A DNA stretch of 52,716 nucleotides, taken from Fidelibacterota bacterium. GTDB lineage: Bacteria > Fidelibacterota > Marinisomatia > SCGC-AAA003-L08 > TS1B11. Position 1 is the first letter of the stretch; every line of letters starts with the position of its first letter. The stretch is from NCBI GenBank assembly GCA_020354025.1, contig CP070638.1:1759140-1811855 (forward strand). The letters run 5' to 3'. A program made the translations under genes and the position numbers. A model generated the notes under the pieces. That model was not told the DNA's origin and searched no databases. It saw only the letters and a list, made by a program, of their open reading frames with translations. Positions 25,531 to 34,327 of this stretch are shown here, one piece after another.

Positions 25531-27909
25531 TTAGCCAGTAACGTTGAAATTACCGGTGAGCCGGATGTCTTCCGACGAACTGCCGACCATAACGTTGAAC
25601 CGGCCCGGTTCCACTATGGCGTTAAGGTCCTGGTCCAGAAGCGACATATGCTCGAAACCGATGATAAAACTGACTGTCTTTGTCTCCCCCGGTGCCAGAT
25701 CGATCTTCTCAAAGCCCCTGAGTTCCTTCACCGGTGTAACAACGGAACTAATGACATCGTTCAGGTAGAGCTGAACAACTTCCGCACCTTGTCGCTGCCC
25801 CACGTTTTTCACGTCTGCGCTGATAATTACTTCGTCACCTGCATCGATCTCAGTGGCCGACAGCTTGAGATTGCTGTACTCGAAGGTAGTATAGCTGATC
25901 CCGAATCCGAACTCATATAGGGGTCTTGCGCTCATGTCCGCATAGGCTTTGCCCCAACCGTGCTCAATCCAGTAAGATTTTGACGGCTTATAATTGTAGT
26001 ATACCGGCAGCTGCCCCACATGCCGGGGAATGGTAATTGGCAACCGGCCACTCGGATTATAGTCTCCAAACAGCACATCGGCCACGGCATAGCCTCCCTG
26101 CTCACCACAGATCCACGGTTCCACAATGGCTGGGATATGCTCTGCTATCCAGGGGATTGACAGGGGACGGCCAGTGATGAGCACAACCACCGTCGGCGTG
26201 CCGGTAGCGTGAACAGCTTTTACCAGATCGAGCTGGAGGCCTGTGAGGTCCAGGCTGGCCACATCATAGCCCTCACCGCTGGTACCCTCCTGCCCAGGCG
26301 TTTGCCACTCATTCTCACCCACTACCACAATAGCCACATCGGCTTGCCTTGCAGCCTCTACACTTGCCCTGAGCTCATTAACCTCATCCCCGATAACCTC
26401 GCACCCCTTGATATATCTCACTTCCGTTTCCGGTGAGACTCGCGCTTTGATGCCCTCCAAAGTAGTCACGATATCTTGTAGAATACTATGGGATGTATAA
26501 TCTCCAAGTTGATTTCTTTCGTGGTCGGCGTTGGGTCCAATGACTGCGATGGACCGCAGGTTTTTACTAAGGGGCAAGAGATTACCCTCGTTTTTCAGGA
26601 GTACGATCCCCTCGCGGGCAACCTGCAAGGCCAGTTCCTGGTGCTCTTTTGTGTGGGAGACGGTTACAGAATAGTCCGGATCAACGTAGGGTTTCTCAAA
26701 AAGACCCAGTTTAAACTTCTGTACCAGGATACGGAGTACCGACCGGTCGATGGCCTCAAGAGGGGCTGTCCCTTCTGCAAAACTCTCCAGCAAACTACTC
26801 ATGTAGGCATCTTCAAAGGAAATGCCCACATCTACTCCAGCCTTGAGGGCCAGGATGCCAGCCTCTTTCTGGGACGGTGCAATCCCCTCATAGACCAAAG
26901 TGTTCAGGCCTCCCCCTTCACCCAGCACCAAGCCCTTGAAATCCAGCTCGTTCCTGAGAATCTGCGTGAGAATTTTCTCCGAGGCATGGGTGGGTACGCC
27001 GTCAATGGCTGGATAGGTAGCCATGACCCCAAGAGCCCCACCTTTTTTAATGGCCGCGAACCATGGCGGTAGGAAAACCTCCCTCAGCACCCTGTCAGAT
27101 ATTTCCATCGCACCTCGCTCCAAGCCGCTCACCGGTTGGCTCTGGCCAGGATAATGACAGAATCCGGCTACTGTCTTATCAGGCGCGGCGATATTATCCC
27201 CCTGGACCGCCCCTACGATTCTCTCGGCGATACTCGCAATCAAAAACGGGTCCTCGCTGTACCCTTCCATGTTCCTCCCCAACCGGGGGTCCCTGTTGGG
27301 TTCAATTACCAGGGTAAACAACTGGTGAATACCTACGGCGCGGGCTTCCTTCGCCACGATCGTATACAACTTACTCACCAGGTCCATATTCCAGGTGCTT
27401 CCAATAGCAAGTCCTTCAGGAAAAATGGTTCCACCGGAACACATGAGGCCATGGGTACCTTCCTCAGTTTGAAGTAGTGGTATCCCAAGGCGTGTCTGCT
27501 CAACAGCGATCTGCTGAAGCTCGTTGAAAAAATCAGCCTGCTGACGGGGTCCCTCATGGAGGATTGTATTTGCTAATGTAAAGAATCCACCCGCTGGACC
27601 GATCCCCTCCACATAAGTTCCAGCGGCAAACTGTCTTACACCTGTGAACTTGCTGGCTAAATCCCGTCCCAATCCACTTTCATAAACACAGGGCATGTTC
27701 AATTGCCCGATTTTTTCGGCCAACGTCATTCGCTGGAGTAAATCTTCAGCCCGCTTTTCAATCGGTTGATTCGGATCGAGGTAAACGGCTAGATCACTCC
27801 TGGGTCCGCATGAGACGCTTTGAACGGCGATGAGGGCTAAACCAGCGATGCTCATTACACCCATGATGGATCTCAGAATGCCCATAATCGATACCTTTCT
27901 ATTTGACAT
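25531..27909 (-). CDS. GH3-family glycoside hydrolase, lipoprotein, atypical active site
   Basis: Surface or periplasmic beta-glycosidase-like protein, 792 aa, with lipoprotein signal (C34 in SVSCGPR). Order: GH3 N-terminal barrel (about 60-400), GH3 C-terminal alpha/beta domain (about 430-650), fibronectin-III-like domain (about 690-785). In the position of the catalytic Asp (normally SDW/SDY) stands E331 in VLGEGGG, and the substrate-binding Lys-His pair is C251-H252 in GFCHYPG. Both are departures from classic GH3; related proteins with a GEGGG-type loop exist, as I recall, so this may be a subgroup with a Glu nucleophile or with different chemistry. It is the first gene of a four-gene operon. 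An internal ATG (27885) with AAAGG upstream is an alternative start. Confidence 0.88.
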   Translation of the reverse strand: MSNRKVSIMGILRSIMGVMSIAGLALIAVQSVSCGPRSDLAVYLDPNQPIEKRAEDLLQRMTLAEKIGQLNMPCVYESGLGRDLASKFTGVRQFAAGTYVEGIGPAGGFFTLANTILHEGPRQQADFFNELQQIAVEQTRLGIPLLQTEEGTHGLMCSGGTIFPEGLAIGSTWNMDLVSKLYTIVAKEARAVGIHQLFTLVIEPNRDPRLGRNMEGYSEDPFLIASIAERIVGAVQGDNIAAPDKTVAGFCHYPGQSQPVSGLERGAMEISDRVLREVFLPPWFAAIKKGGALGVMATYPAIDGVPTHASEKILTQILRNELDFKGLVLGEGGGLNTLVYEGIAPSQKEAGILALKAGVDVGISFEDAYMSSLLESFAEGTAPLEAIDRSVLRILVQKFKLGLFEKPYVDPDYSVTVSHTKEHQELALQVAREGIVLLKNEGNLLPLSKNLRSIAVIGPNADHERNQLGDYTSHSILQDIVTTLEGIKARVSPETEVRYIKGCEVIGDEVNELRASVEAARQADVAIVVVGENEWQTPGQEGTSGEGYDVASLDLTGLQLDLVKAVHATGTPTVVVLITGRPLSIPWIAEHIPAIVEPWICGEQGGYAVADVLFGDYNPSGRLPITIPRHVGQLPVYYNYKPSKSYWIEHGWGKAYADMSARPLYEFGFGISYTTFEYSNLKLSATEIDAGDEVIISADVKNVGQRQGAEVVQLYLNDVISSVVTPVKELRGFEKIDLAPGETKTVSFIIGFEHMSLLDQDLNAIVEPGRFNVMVGSSSEDIRLTGNFNVTG

Positions 27910-28183
27910 GTTACCTTATTTACCGTGAATCGTATCACATCTCTCTTATGTTGGTTTGCATACAAGTAACATTATATGCCCTGATGCAGTCATAGGAATT
28001 GTTCGATTATCCTATCTCCGCCACCAGAGCGAACTAACATACCCGGTTCCATAGGCGTGACGGTTAAGCTGTTTCATCATGGTGGGGAAACATACGTAGA
28101 ATAGGGTAACTTACTTCTAGCTCGCATTAAACTATGCTATAGTATCAAGCCGGTAAATTGACTGACATAGCACCGGGGATTCG
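27910..28183. promoter_or_regulatory. Upstream region of the GH3 operon with TATAAT box
   Basis: A perfect TATAAT (minus strand, 27971-27976) stands about 60 bases before the GH3 start. A matching -35 is not obvious (ATTCCT-like), which could mean activator dependence. No regulator gene is nearby. Confidence 0.35.
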
Positions 28184-28726
28184 TTACGGATTCGGCGCTT
28201 TGAGATGAACGGTCTCGTCAAATTCCAAATTGCCCGATTTCGACCACAACTGGATACGCAGCTCGCTGTACGACATCAGTTTGCCGTCCTGATATCCGAT
28301 TGGCTCCAGGATGGAATTCTCTGCAATGGTGACCGCCTGCTGTCCCTGAACCTCTATCTTCCTGCCAGTGGTGTGATCTTTAATACTCAGCTCTCCCCTG
28401 TCAGTCAGGCAGGAATCGACCGCGCTGATGGGCCAAATGCCTCGCTCCGGCGGTGATAAGTCATCGTTCGTTGCCCAAACGAACGCATACACCGTCTGTA
28501 GTTTCTTGCCCTTGTTGGCTATGATTAAATCAAATACCAGGTTGCGACCTGGTATATTATTGCAGGGGCAGTAAATCTCGGACGGTCTTTCACGCAGGTT
28601 CGTTACGGTCGCTGTCACGGATGTTTGTTCCATCGCAACCATGATCCTGTCTCTCGAGGAGGTGCACGATAGGGCGATTATGAGAACGGCTGCGACGATC
28701 GTCGGAACGAATGGCTGTTTGAGCAT
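28184..28726 (-). CDS. Hypothetical lipoprotein, 180 aa
   Basis: I do not recognise a family. From ATG 28726 the protein begins with a lipoprotein signal (C21 in IALSCTSS) and continues as a soluble, probably beta-sandwich domain; two Cys (PCN, DSC) may form a disulfide. The longer frame from 28834 adds 36 residues in front of an obvious signal peptide and is rejected. It precedes the GH3 operon by 275 bases on the same strand and follows the isomerase gene by about 110 bases. Confidence 0.6.
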   Translation of the reverse strand: MLKQPFVPTIVAAVLIIALSCTSSRDRIMVAMEQTSVTATVTNLRERPSEIYCPCNNIPGRNLVFDLIIANKGKKLQTVYAFVWATNDDLSPPERGIWPISAVDSCLTDRGELSIKDHTTGRKIEVQGQQAVTIAENSILEPIGYQDGKLMSYSELRIQLWSKSGNLEFDETVHLKAPNP

Positions 28727-28838
28727 TTTTACGCCAATTTGTTCCTCAACAAACCGTTTGTTACACACCGCTGGATAGAAGGACGACAGGGAGCAAGACC
28801 CCCGAATCCCTAAACCGCATCTTTGTCTTATCAATCTA

Positions 28839-29876
28839 TTATCTGGATGACAAACGTTCCTCAGCCTCGGCTCGCAGACCCTTCATGTATTCCAGTGCTA
28901 GTCGCGTCTGTTCCTCTACATATTCAATTCCGGTGCGCTTTCCGAATTTCATCGCCGGGTGGCAGAATTCCCAGTTCATATAGCCATTGTAACCTGAGGC
29001 AACGAGCGCATTCACGTAGGGACCATAACCTGTCTCATGTGTACTGCGGAGCCGGCCGTCGTCGTCCCTCCTGAATTCACCGTTAAAGTGAGAATGGACC
29101 AGAAGCGATCCGGCTTCCTTGACAGCTTTAACGGGCGCGTGGTCAAGGCAGGCTTTTAGGGCAGGAGAGTCCACCTCCTTGATGAACTTGAGGACATCTT
29201 TATAATCCATGGTTACCGGCTCGTGGTTCTGGAGGGCTAGTATAATACCCCGGTCCTCAGCGAACTTCGACAGTTCCTTTAGTGAATCACGAACATTATC
29301 CCAGCGCTCCCCGGTCCAATTAGGAAAAGGTTCAGGCAGGTTGCGCGTGTATTCATAGTGCCCCAATCCATCGCGAACCACCACACCAGGCCAAGCGGCG
29401 AATATTTTGCAGATGGGCGAGCCGAGATCGCGGGTCAGCTTTATGCACTCGCGCACATAGCAGATCATGGCTTCCCGACGTTCAGGAACATGACTGGACA
29501 GGTCGCTGTTGGGTGAGACAGCGGAAATGGGTAATTCCAATTCCCCGGCTAGGTCCCGCAGTTCCTTTCTGTCATCGCTGGACAGATCCATCGGTGAGGC
29601 ATGTGGACGCTTCGTATCGAACTCTACCCCCTCCCAACCTTGCTTTTTAATATGTCTCATGATATCCTTGAGCTTCATCGCCTTCCCCTCATACCATATG
29701 CCCAAGTAGGTTATTGTATACAGCCCGATTTTCATCCGATTATTGATGGGCTTTGTGGCGGGTGACGGGAGATTGGTGAGATGCTTGGCTGCTGCCGTGG
29801 TAGTTCCCGCAGCAACGGCCGCTGTGACGGCTGCGGCACTCGCCAGAAACTGACGACGTGAGATGTCTGACTTCAT
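28839..29876 (-). CDS. Tat-exported sugar phosphate isomerase/epimerase-like TIM barrel
   Basis: AP-endonuclease-2/xylose-isomerase-like TIM-barrel protein, 345 aa. A twin-arginine signal (SRRQF, 6-10, then a hydrophobic Ala-rich stretch) sends it folded to the periplasm. Metal-ligand positions are visible: E in WEGVEFD (about 82-87), H and E in LQNHEPV, H in VHSHFNGEF, and E in MNWEFCHPA. Proteins of this family include isomerases, epimerases and the 3-keto-glycoside lyases. Start is supported by AAAGGAG. It lies 190 bases after the Gfo/Idh gene and could share its transcript; together they fit oxidation followed by isomerisation or elimination. Confidence 0.85.
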   Translation of the reverse strand: MKSDISRRQFLASAAAVTAAVAAGTTTAAAKHLTNLPSPATKPINNRMKIGLYTITYLGIWYEGKAMKLKDIMRHIKKQGWEGVEFDTKRPHASPMDLSSDDRKELRDLAGELELPISAVSPNSDLSSHVPERREAMICYVRECIKLTRDLGSPICKIFAAWPGVVVRDGLGHYEYTRNLPEPFPNWTGERWDNVRDSLKELSKFAEDRGIILALQNHEPVTMDYKDVLKFIKEVDSPALKACLDHAPVKAVKEAGSLLVHSHFNGEFRRDDDGRLRSTHETGYGPYVNALVASGYNGYMNWEFCHPAMKFGKRTGIEYVEEQTRLALEYMKGLRAEAEERLSSR

Positions 29877-30063
29877 GATTTCTCCTTTCGTTCTGAACCG
29901 GTAAGGGCAGATTCACACTACCAGGTAGTGATGCGAGATCATTCGTACTAAATCTCCGCGTGTTGCTGACATGTTTCAGCCTCACCGGATTTGCCCTGGG
30001 TTTTTCCCTCGTGCTCCCTGATAACATGCTGAATATTTGGATTCACTGAGCCGGACCCAACGC

Positions 30064-31572
30064 TTACAAGGTCCATCCCTTTCTATATTTATTGTGAATA
30101 TAATCATCGGCTTCAGGGAGATTGGTAGCCTTCAGATTGGCTCCATCCCATTGTATCTTCTTGCCAACCCGCAGGGCAACATTTCCTGTCAACAATGTCT
30201 CAGTTACCCGCCCTGCGAACTCAAAATTGGCACCCGCCGGTTCACCACCTTTACAGGCGCGGAGCCACTCTTCATCGTGTCCTATTGATCTGGGGAGGGT
30301 TTTGGGAGGTTGGACGTAGGTGTCCATTTTCGATTGGGGAATCAACCGTGGTTCACCACCGGTGAATTCACATAATATCTTACCCTGATCACCTACGAAA
30401 AGCAGACCTTCTTCCGGCAGGTCCTTATCCCCATCTAACTCGGCGGGCTTGATTGGCTTTATTCCTCCATCGTACCAGTGGATTGTCACCGGGGGCATAT
30501 CTTCCCGCGCGGGGAAATTGTAATGAATCACGGCTGCACGGGGGAACGTCTCCGTATTCTCTACTGTGCTTCCTATGCCATCCTCGATGATATACGCTTG
30601 GCTTGAACTGGCTTCCACGCTGGTCGGCGCGACCAGTTTCAAAACCCGGAAAATGGTATCAAAACTGTAGCAGCCCATATCTCCCAGAGCGCCCGCGCCA
30701 AAATGATACCAGCCGCGCCAGACGAATGGTAAGTAGGCCGGATGATATGGTCGGTCAGGTGCGGGACCCAGCCATAAGTCCCAATCGAGACCCGACGGCA
30801 CACGCGGTGTTTCCGTCGGTCGACCAATCCCTTGAGGCCAGAAAGGCCGGCTGGACCAGTTATGCACTTCTCGAACCGCTCCGATGGCGCCATCCCAGAT
30901 CCATTCACATAATAAGCGGGTTGCCTCTGAGGCCTGATTGCCGGTCGCCACCTGAGTGGCGACCTTGGCTTCTCGGCTCACTTTGGCCAGTTCACGGGCG
31001 TCAGAAATTGAATTGGTAAATGGCTTCTGACAGTATACATGCTTGCCTAGCTTCATTGCCTTCATCGAGACGATGGCATGGGCATGGTCCGGCGTGCCTA
31101 CAATGACGGCATCGAGGTCTTGCTCTTCCTCCAGCATTTCGCGGAAGTCACTGTATGTCGTACAACCCGTATACTTCCCCGATGGCTTTTGGAGGGCGTA
31201 GTACCCTTCAACAATCTCTTTGGCGGGTTCACGACCGGCCCGACAACCCTTTCTGCTCCCTCCCCACCTTGGTTTTTCGATCAGCTCTCGGACTTTGCCC
31301 CGAAGCTCATCAGGCCACCATTCACAGTAGTCGCGGCTGTCCCGGTTCACATCACAGACTGAGACGATCTGTACATCTGGCTGGCGCAGGAAATTCATCA
31401 TAACACGCGTACCCTGAGCGCCCACTCCGATGCAGCCGATGTTGATTTTTTCACTCGGCGGTACATACCCGGAACCTCCCAGGACATGTCGCGGTAAAAT
31501 AGTATACGCGGCCGCGACTGCTGACGCCGTCCTTATGAACTCACGCCGATTGATATGTTTCGCTTCTGACAT
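30064..31572 (-). CDS. Tat-exported Gfo/Idh/MocA-family NAD(P) oxidoreductase
   Basis: Sugar dehydrogenase-like protein of 502 aa with a Tat signal (NRREF, 8-12, hydrophobic to about 30). The Rossmann nucleotide site GVGAQG is at 49-54, the GTPDHAHA segment at 159-166 and the catalytic Lys in CQKPF at 183. Such Tat-exported members carry a tightly bound cofactor and oxidise sugars, often at C3, in the periplasm of Planctomycetes and Bacteroidetes. A strong Shine-Dalgarno (GGAGGT) fixes the start. It is followed by the TIM-barrel gene, then the lipoprotein and the GH3 operon, all on the minus strand, which suggests one glycoside pathway. Confidence 0.9.
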   Translation of the reverse strand: MSEAKHINRREFIRTASAVAAAYTILPRHVLGGSGYVPPSEKINIGCIGVGAQGTRVMMNFLRQPDVQIVSVCDVNRDSRDYCEWWPDELRGKVRELIEKPRWGGSRKGCRAGREPAKEIVEGYYALQKPSGKYTGCTTYSDFREMLEEEQDLDAVIVGTPDHAHAIVSMKAMKLGKHVYCQKPFTNSISDARELAKVSREAKVATQVATGNQASEATRLLCEWIWDGAIGAVREVHNWSSRPFWPQGIGRPTETPRVPSGLDWDLWLGPAPDRPYHPAYLPFVWRGWYHFGAGALGDMGCYSFDTIFRVLKLVAPTSVEASSSQAYIIEDGIGSTVENTETFPRAAVIHYNFPAREDMPPVTIHWYDGGIKPIKPAELDGDKDLPEEGLLFVGDQGKILCEFTGGEPRLIPQSKMDTYVQPPKTLPRSIGHDEEWLRACKGGEPAGANFEFAGRVTETLLTGNVALRVGKKIQWDGANLKATNLPEADDYIHNKYRKGWTL

Positions 31573-31843
31573 TGTTGACCTCCGATATATCTTTAGAGGG
31601 ATGGATACTATCGTACGTCGTTAAAAAAATATGAGCTTTTTATGCTTGAAACTAAGAGACATATTTTACTTTTCCAAGATTTAGTTGAGGATTCATTTGA
31701 AGTGTTTTGCACTCAACCAGTACCCGCTTCCTCCCTCAGCGCTGCCCCGGCATTCTGATGGACAAAAGCATTTTGATGGACTCGATGGAGTTTTTCGTCG
31801 CTAAGCGGCCGATGTAGATGCCTCAGGAGATTTCAATGATTGC
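31573..31843. other. Intergenic region with short direct repeat
   Basis: No gene seen. GCATTCTGATGGAC (31750-31763) is repeated with one change at 31768-31781. Confidence 0.4.
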
Positions 31844-33943
31844 CTAGTCACCCCCTGCTAATTCCTCCAGAGCCTTCTCGGTCGCTGTGAGTAGCGCCTC
31901 TGGTCCTACTGCTGAATTGGCTGCCGCCTTCATCCAGAGATCGGGCGCAATGTTGCCGATCCTTGCCATGCGCTCGACCTCAGGTCCGATAGTCCCTACC
32001 TTATCCATCTGTTCCTCGATCTGTTGGGCGATCAGGTGACCGATAGGATAATCCGGAAGATAAAGGAACGAGTGGATCATGTGCGAGTAGATACCGAGCA
32101 GAATGACATCCTCCTTTTTAAAAACAGGTGCGTAGTACCTGTTCCAGATGTCCTTCGAAATCTGGATGGTCGCCGCTTTCAGTTCTGCCGGGGTTGCCCC
32201 CGGGTGCTCGTACATCCAATGCCACACCTCCATATCGACAAGCGCAACGGCTGCAATCTCACACGTCCCCCAGAAGTCACCGAGCGTCTTCATCATCTCA
32301 CTTCGGGCGTCCGGTTTGGAAAGCCCCAATAACTCCAGATCACGTCCCTGAAATACGAAGGCCAGAGCCTCTGTGAAAGCGGTGTTCGGGACACCTTCTA
32401 GTAGTGTGTGGTCAATGTCGTTTAAGGAGATCGTCTGCTCTACGTTATGCCCCAATTCATGTATCGCGATATTGTAGCCTTTATAATCCATTCCACCTTC
32501 CCCGACTCGAGTGCGCAGATGAGCTTTTTCCGAACGCATTTGTGCTCCCCAGGCATGACCCGATCCGCGCGCAGGATCAACCACGATATTATCGGCAAGA
32601 TACTGGGAACGCTTCCTGCTAAAACCGAGCTTCCTCAAGATTTTTGGGATGTCTTTCTCGAATGCCTTGGCCGTTGGATATTTCTTCGAAACTATCGTAT
32701 TAAGCTGAGCCTCGGTGTAAGCACCGCGAGAACGGAAGCCGCTGTACCAGATATCAAATGCTTCGAGTGGACGATCCAATCTCAATTCGATAAGTTCGGC
32801 AACCTTGGGAAGCAGGGGTGAAGACAGGACCTGCTCGAACATCGCCTTAACCCGGGGCTCAGGAATCTCTCTATTTACTTCAAAGCGGCGTGCTATTAGC
32901 GTTGGCGCAGTTGGCCAATAGGGATCTGCCTGCTTCGCCGCGAGGAACGTCTCGAGAAGCGTTGCATAGCGGGTATCAGGTTCCGGTGCATCTGTTACCT
33001 TCATATTAGAGGGTATGGGCAGGTCGGAATCTTGCACTGTAGCCAGTTGCACCTCATTGCTGTATGGATTCCAGTCTACGTGCGGATTGTTGATAACTGC
33101 TTTCGGGATCGTCTGAGTGATGATCCTCTCCATCACCCGCTGTATCATTTTCTGCCTGGCTAGTCCTGCGTCCGGGTCGGTGTATTGAGCCTTGATCTCA
33201 TCACGCAGGTTCCAGTGTGAAAGCAGTCGCAGCTTCGGTGGAAAGAGTCTCTCACCCCTGTCATCGAGCAGGTGATGCATCCAGATGTTGTAATTAGCAA
33301 TGTACTGATCGGCTTCAGCCGACGCTTGAGCAATTGCCAGATTCACCTCAGCCGGAGTTCTGCTGGAGAAGCGCTGCGCGAGACGCGCCTCAGCCCACTG
33401 ACGACGGGTCCACTGCTCCCCCGCGGCTAATCGCTCCTTAAGTGTGGTAAGTGGGTAATTGAGAAGAACGATGAAGGCGATCTTATTCTTGAAGAAATCG
33501 TCAGTCAGGTGTGCCGAAGGATCATAGCCGGCAAAGATTTCATCGAAAGGAAGAACCGGCCCAAGATCAAGATCAGACTGCCTCCGGAATTCCAGGGTGA
33601 TTTTGTCCATATGCCCACCGAGCTGCTCCAGAAGATACTGGAAGCGCTTGAACATCGCGTCAAGTTCATCCTGACTGCCCATGAAATGCGTCCGTACAAA
33701 TGCTTCGAAATCCGATGCATCACCATCTTCCGAGCGCCACAGGTCCGCGACCTGCTGCATGCCTCGCTGCAATCTTGCACGTTGTTCTTCACCATACTTC
33801 GACACTAACTCGCTTTCGAGCTTCACCATCGAGTCTTTCATCCCTGGGGGCTGTGTAGCTTGTGCCTTCAATGGATTCATGCCAGACGAAAATAAAATAA
33901 CGGAGGATATAAAGGTGACTGACAGCTGTTTAAAATTGTTCAT
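31844..33943 (-). CDS. Secreted gluzincin metallopeptidase (M3-like)
   Basis: Predicted exported zinc peptidase of 699 aa. Start ATG 33943 (MNNFKQL) is preferred because AAAGGGG stands 5 bases before it; the ATG at 33958 lacks a site. A signal peptide ends near NPLKAQ (about 27). HELGH at 495-499 supplies two zinc ligands and the catalytic Glu; E525 in FTEALAF is the third ligand, at a spacing seen in gluzincins such as M3 oligopeptidases. The N-terminal part is helical. There is no clear relative I can name, and the function is limited to secreted peptidase. It is alone between two divergent-composition gaps. Confidence 0.75.
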   Translation of the reverse strand: MNNFKQLSVTFISSVILFSSGMNPLKAQATQPPGMKDSMVKLESELVSKYGEEQRARLQRGMQQVADLWRSEDGDASDFEAFVRTHFMGSQDELDAMFKRFQYLLEQLGGHMDKITLEFRRQSDLDLGPVLPFDEIFAGYDPSAHLTDDFFKNKIAFIVLLNYPLTTLKERLAAGEQWTRRQWAEARLAQRFSSRTPAEVNLAIAQASAEADQYIANYNIWMHHLLDDRGERLFPPKLRLLSHWNLRDEIKAQYTDPDAGLARQKMIQRVMERIITQTIPKAVINNPHVDWNPYSNEVQLATVQDSDLPIPSNMKVTDAPEPDTRYATLLETFLAAKQADPYWPTAPTLIARRFEVNREIPEPRVKAMFEQVLSSPLLPKVAELIELRLDRPLEAFDIWYSGFRSRGAYTEAQLNTIVSKKYPTAKAFEKDIPKILRKLGFSRKRSQYLADNIVVDPARGSGHAWGAQMRSEKAHLRTRVGEGGMDYKGYNIAIHELGHNVEQTISLNDIDHTLLEGVPNTAFTEALAFVFQGRDLELLGLSKPDARSEMMKTLGDFWGTCEIAAVALVDMEVWHWMYEHPGATPAELKAATIQISKDIWNRYYAPVFKKEDVILLGIYSHMIHSFLYLPDYPIGHLIAQQIEEQMDKVGTIGPEVERMARIGNIAPDLWMKAAANSAVGPEALLTATEKALEELAGGD

Positions 33944-34327
33944 GCGCACCCCTTTCATTGTTTTGTATGGTTAGGTATCTTTTTCCCCGTTTTAGGTAAC
34001 TAATTCTTATCCGGTCCTGGCCAGGTCACGAATTGGTTTAGTTTATCTGGAAATTATTCATGTAGCTATCACTGAAGCGAGAGGTCTCTTATAGGGCGAT
34101 ACTCGGCTTTACTGTTATTCTGATGAATGGTCCACTCGGCGGATGCAAATACAGCTGGAAAAACTGGATGATGGCCTTCGAGGTTTTTTAACAATCTCAG
34201 GCTTGCCCGGTTTCGGTATAGCTACTGCGAGCCATTGTCTACGAGATCCCCACGGGTGGGAACCCCCGGGATCTAGAGGGGGAAATCCCCGGTCCCCCGC
34301 CCCTCACCCTATGCCTTCAGCCTCTAG
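33944..34327. other. ~380-base intergenic region with GC hairpin
   Basis: No gene with a credible product. Its right part carries AGATCCC/GGGATCT (34244-34274) around an inner CCC/GGG-rich stretch, about 55 bases behind the barrel-fusion gene, terminator-like without U-run. Confidence 0.4.

Noticed and set aside
28727-28834. 36-residue N-terminal extension of the lipoprotein
   Set aside because: The lipoprotein signal begins at the internal ATG (28726), so upstream translation is unlikely.
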